Source: Dactylosporangium siamense
Lineage (GTDB): Bacteria > Actinomycetota > Actinomycetes > Mycobacteriales > Micromonosporaceae
DNA: 64,000 nucleotides
NCBI RefSeq assembly: GCF_016862795.1
Contig: NZ_BONQ01000018.1
Span: 21,661 to 85,660, forward strand
Direction: 5' to 3'
Shown: piece by piece, positions 63,908 to 64,000 of the stretch
Layout: every line of letters begins with the position of its first letter
Numbering within the stretch: the stretch's first letter is position 1
Translations under genes and position numbers: made by a program
The notes under the pieces: generated by a model
The model's input: the letters and a program-made list of their open reading frames with translations, nothing else
What the model was told of the DNA's origin: nothing
Databases searched by the model: none

Positions 63908-64000
63908 ATGAGCCACACCCGTAGGCTCTCCATCCCACTCACCATCGCCCTCGCCGGCGCCCTCGTGGTCGCCGCGATCAGCCCGGCGGGTGCCGCGCCG
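63908..64000 (+). CDS. Start of a secreted protein (signal peptide)
   Basis: The ATG at 63908 follows AAGGAGG. The visible 31 residues are MSHTRR, a hydrophobic core (LTIALAGALVVAAI) and SPAGAAP, a typical Sec signal peptide with a probable cleavage site near AGA/AP. The gene continues beyond the window. The mature protein cannot be identified. Confidence 0.75.
   Translation, partial: MSHTRRLSIPLTIALAGALVVAAISPAGAAP

Overview
This is a very high-GC actinobacterial chromosome window with near-saturated G/C at third codon positions. Many GTG starts, the gene families present, and a FliA/WhiG-type promoter in front of a chemoreceptor gene together suggest the family Micromonosporaceae, possibly a genus with motile spores. 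The genus is inference. I see no rRNA, tRNA, CRISPR array, prophage or complete secondary-metabolite cluster.

Layout. 1-1.1 kb: end of a serine hydrolase gene, an acyl-CoA-binding protein and a YjbR-type protein. 1.15-4.6 kb: GH31 alpha-xylosidase with a perfect LacI-type operator, convergent with its probable LacI repressor. 4.6-5.8 kb: decayed ThuA/sugar-dehydrogenase/PKD/CBM6 gene. 6-7.5 kb: stand-alone condensation-domain protein behind a leader ORF and a perfect hairpin. 7.6-12.5 kb: Vps62-like membrane protein, chemoreceptor, PadR regulator with membrane partner. 12.5-13.8 kb: secreted GH16 glucanase. 13.8-18.4 kb: PucR regulator divergent from a mymA-like operon (monooxygenase, hydrolase, dehydrogenase). 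18.4-20.6 kb: TetR and DHA2 efflux pump sharing a long dyad. 20.7-24.1 kb: YidD, K+ channel, RtcB, lipoprotein, fatty-acid hydroxylase. 24.2-28 kb: exonuclease-BRCT-TerD fusion divergent from a DUF4139 protein. 28-32.5 kb: class II aldolase-like protein, two GT2 glycosyltransferases, an MFS protein. 33-37.3 kb: unknown protein, chloroperoxidase-like hydrolase, Mn transporter and Mn-dependent oxalate decarboxylase. 37.3-39.9 kb: GH18 chitinase. 40-44.6 kb: unknown protein, ABM monooxygenase, TerD-TerB-HNH fusion, AlkX/YcaQ-like glycosylase. 44.7-45.5 kb: dead IS5-type element. 45.5-51 kb: 1,823-residue eukaryote-like acyl-CoA carboxylase. 51.2-56.8 kb: azoreductase, Lrp regulator and a branched-chain 2-oxoacid dehydrogenase operon with a lipoate ligase. 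56.9-57.9 kb: STAS antagonist and anti-sigma kinase. 57.9-62.5 kb: IclR, KDPG aldolase, sugar kinase, membrane protein, MFS transporter. 62.6-64 kb: ceramidase-like protein, VOC protein, start of a secreted protein.

Themes. Several genes serve polysaccharide breakdown (GH31, GH16, GH18) and central carbon or acyl-CoA metabolism. Most noteworthy: (i) a family of 50-52 bp palindromes directly after three stop codons, with compensatory stem changes; (ii) two TerD-nuclease fusions; (iii) tandem repeats at or just after several stop codons; (iv) a recurrent TANNNT-N6/7-start arrangement implying many leaderless mRNAs; (v) the leader ORF plus hairpin before the condensation-domain gene.
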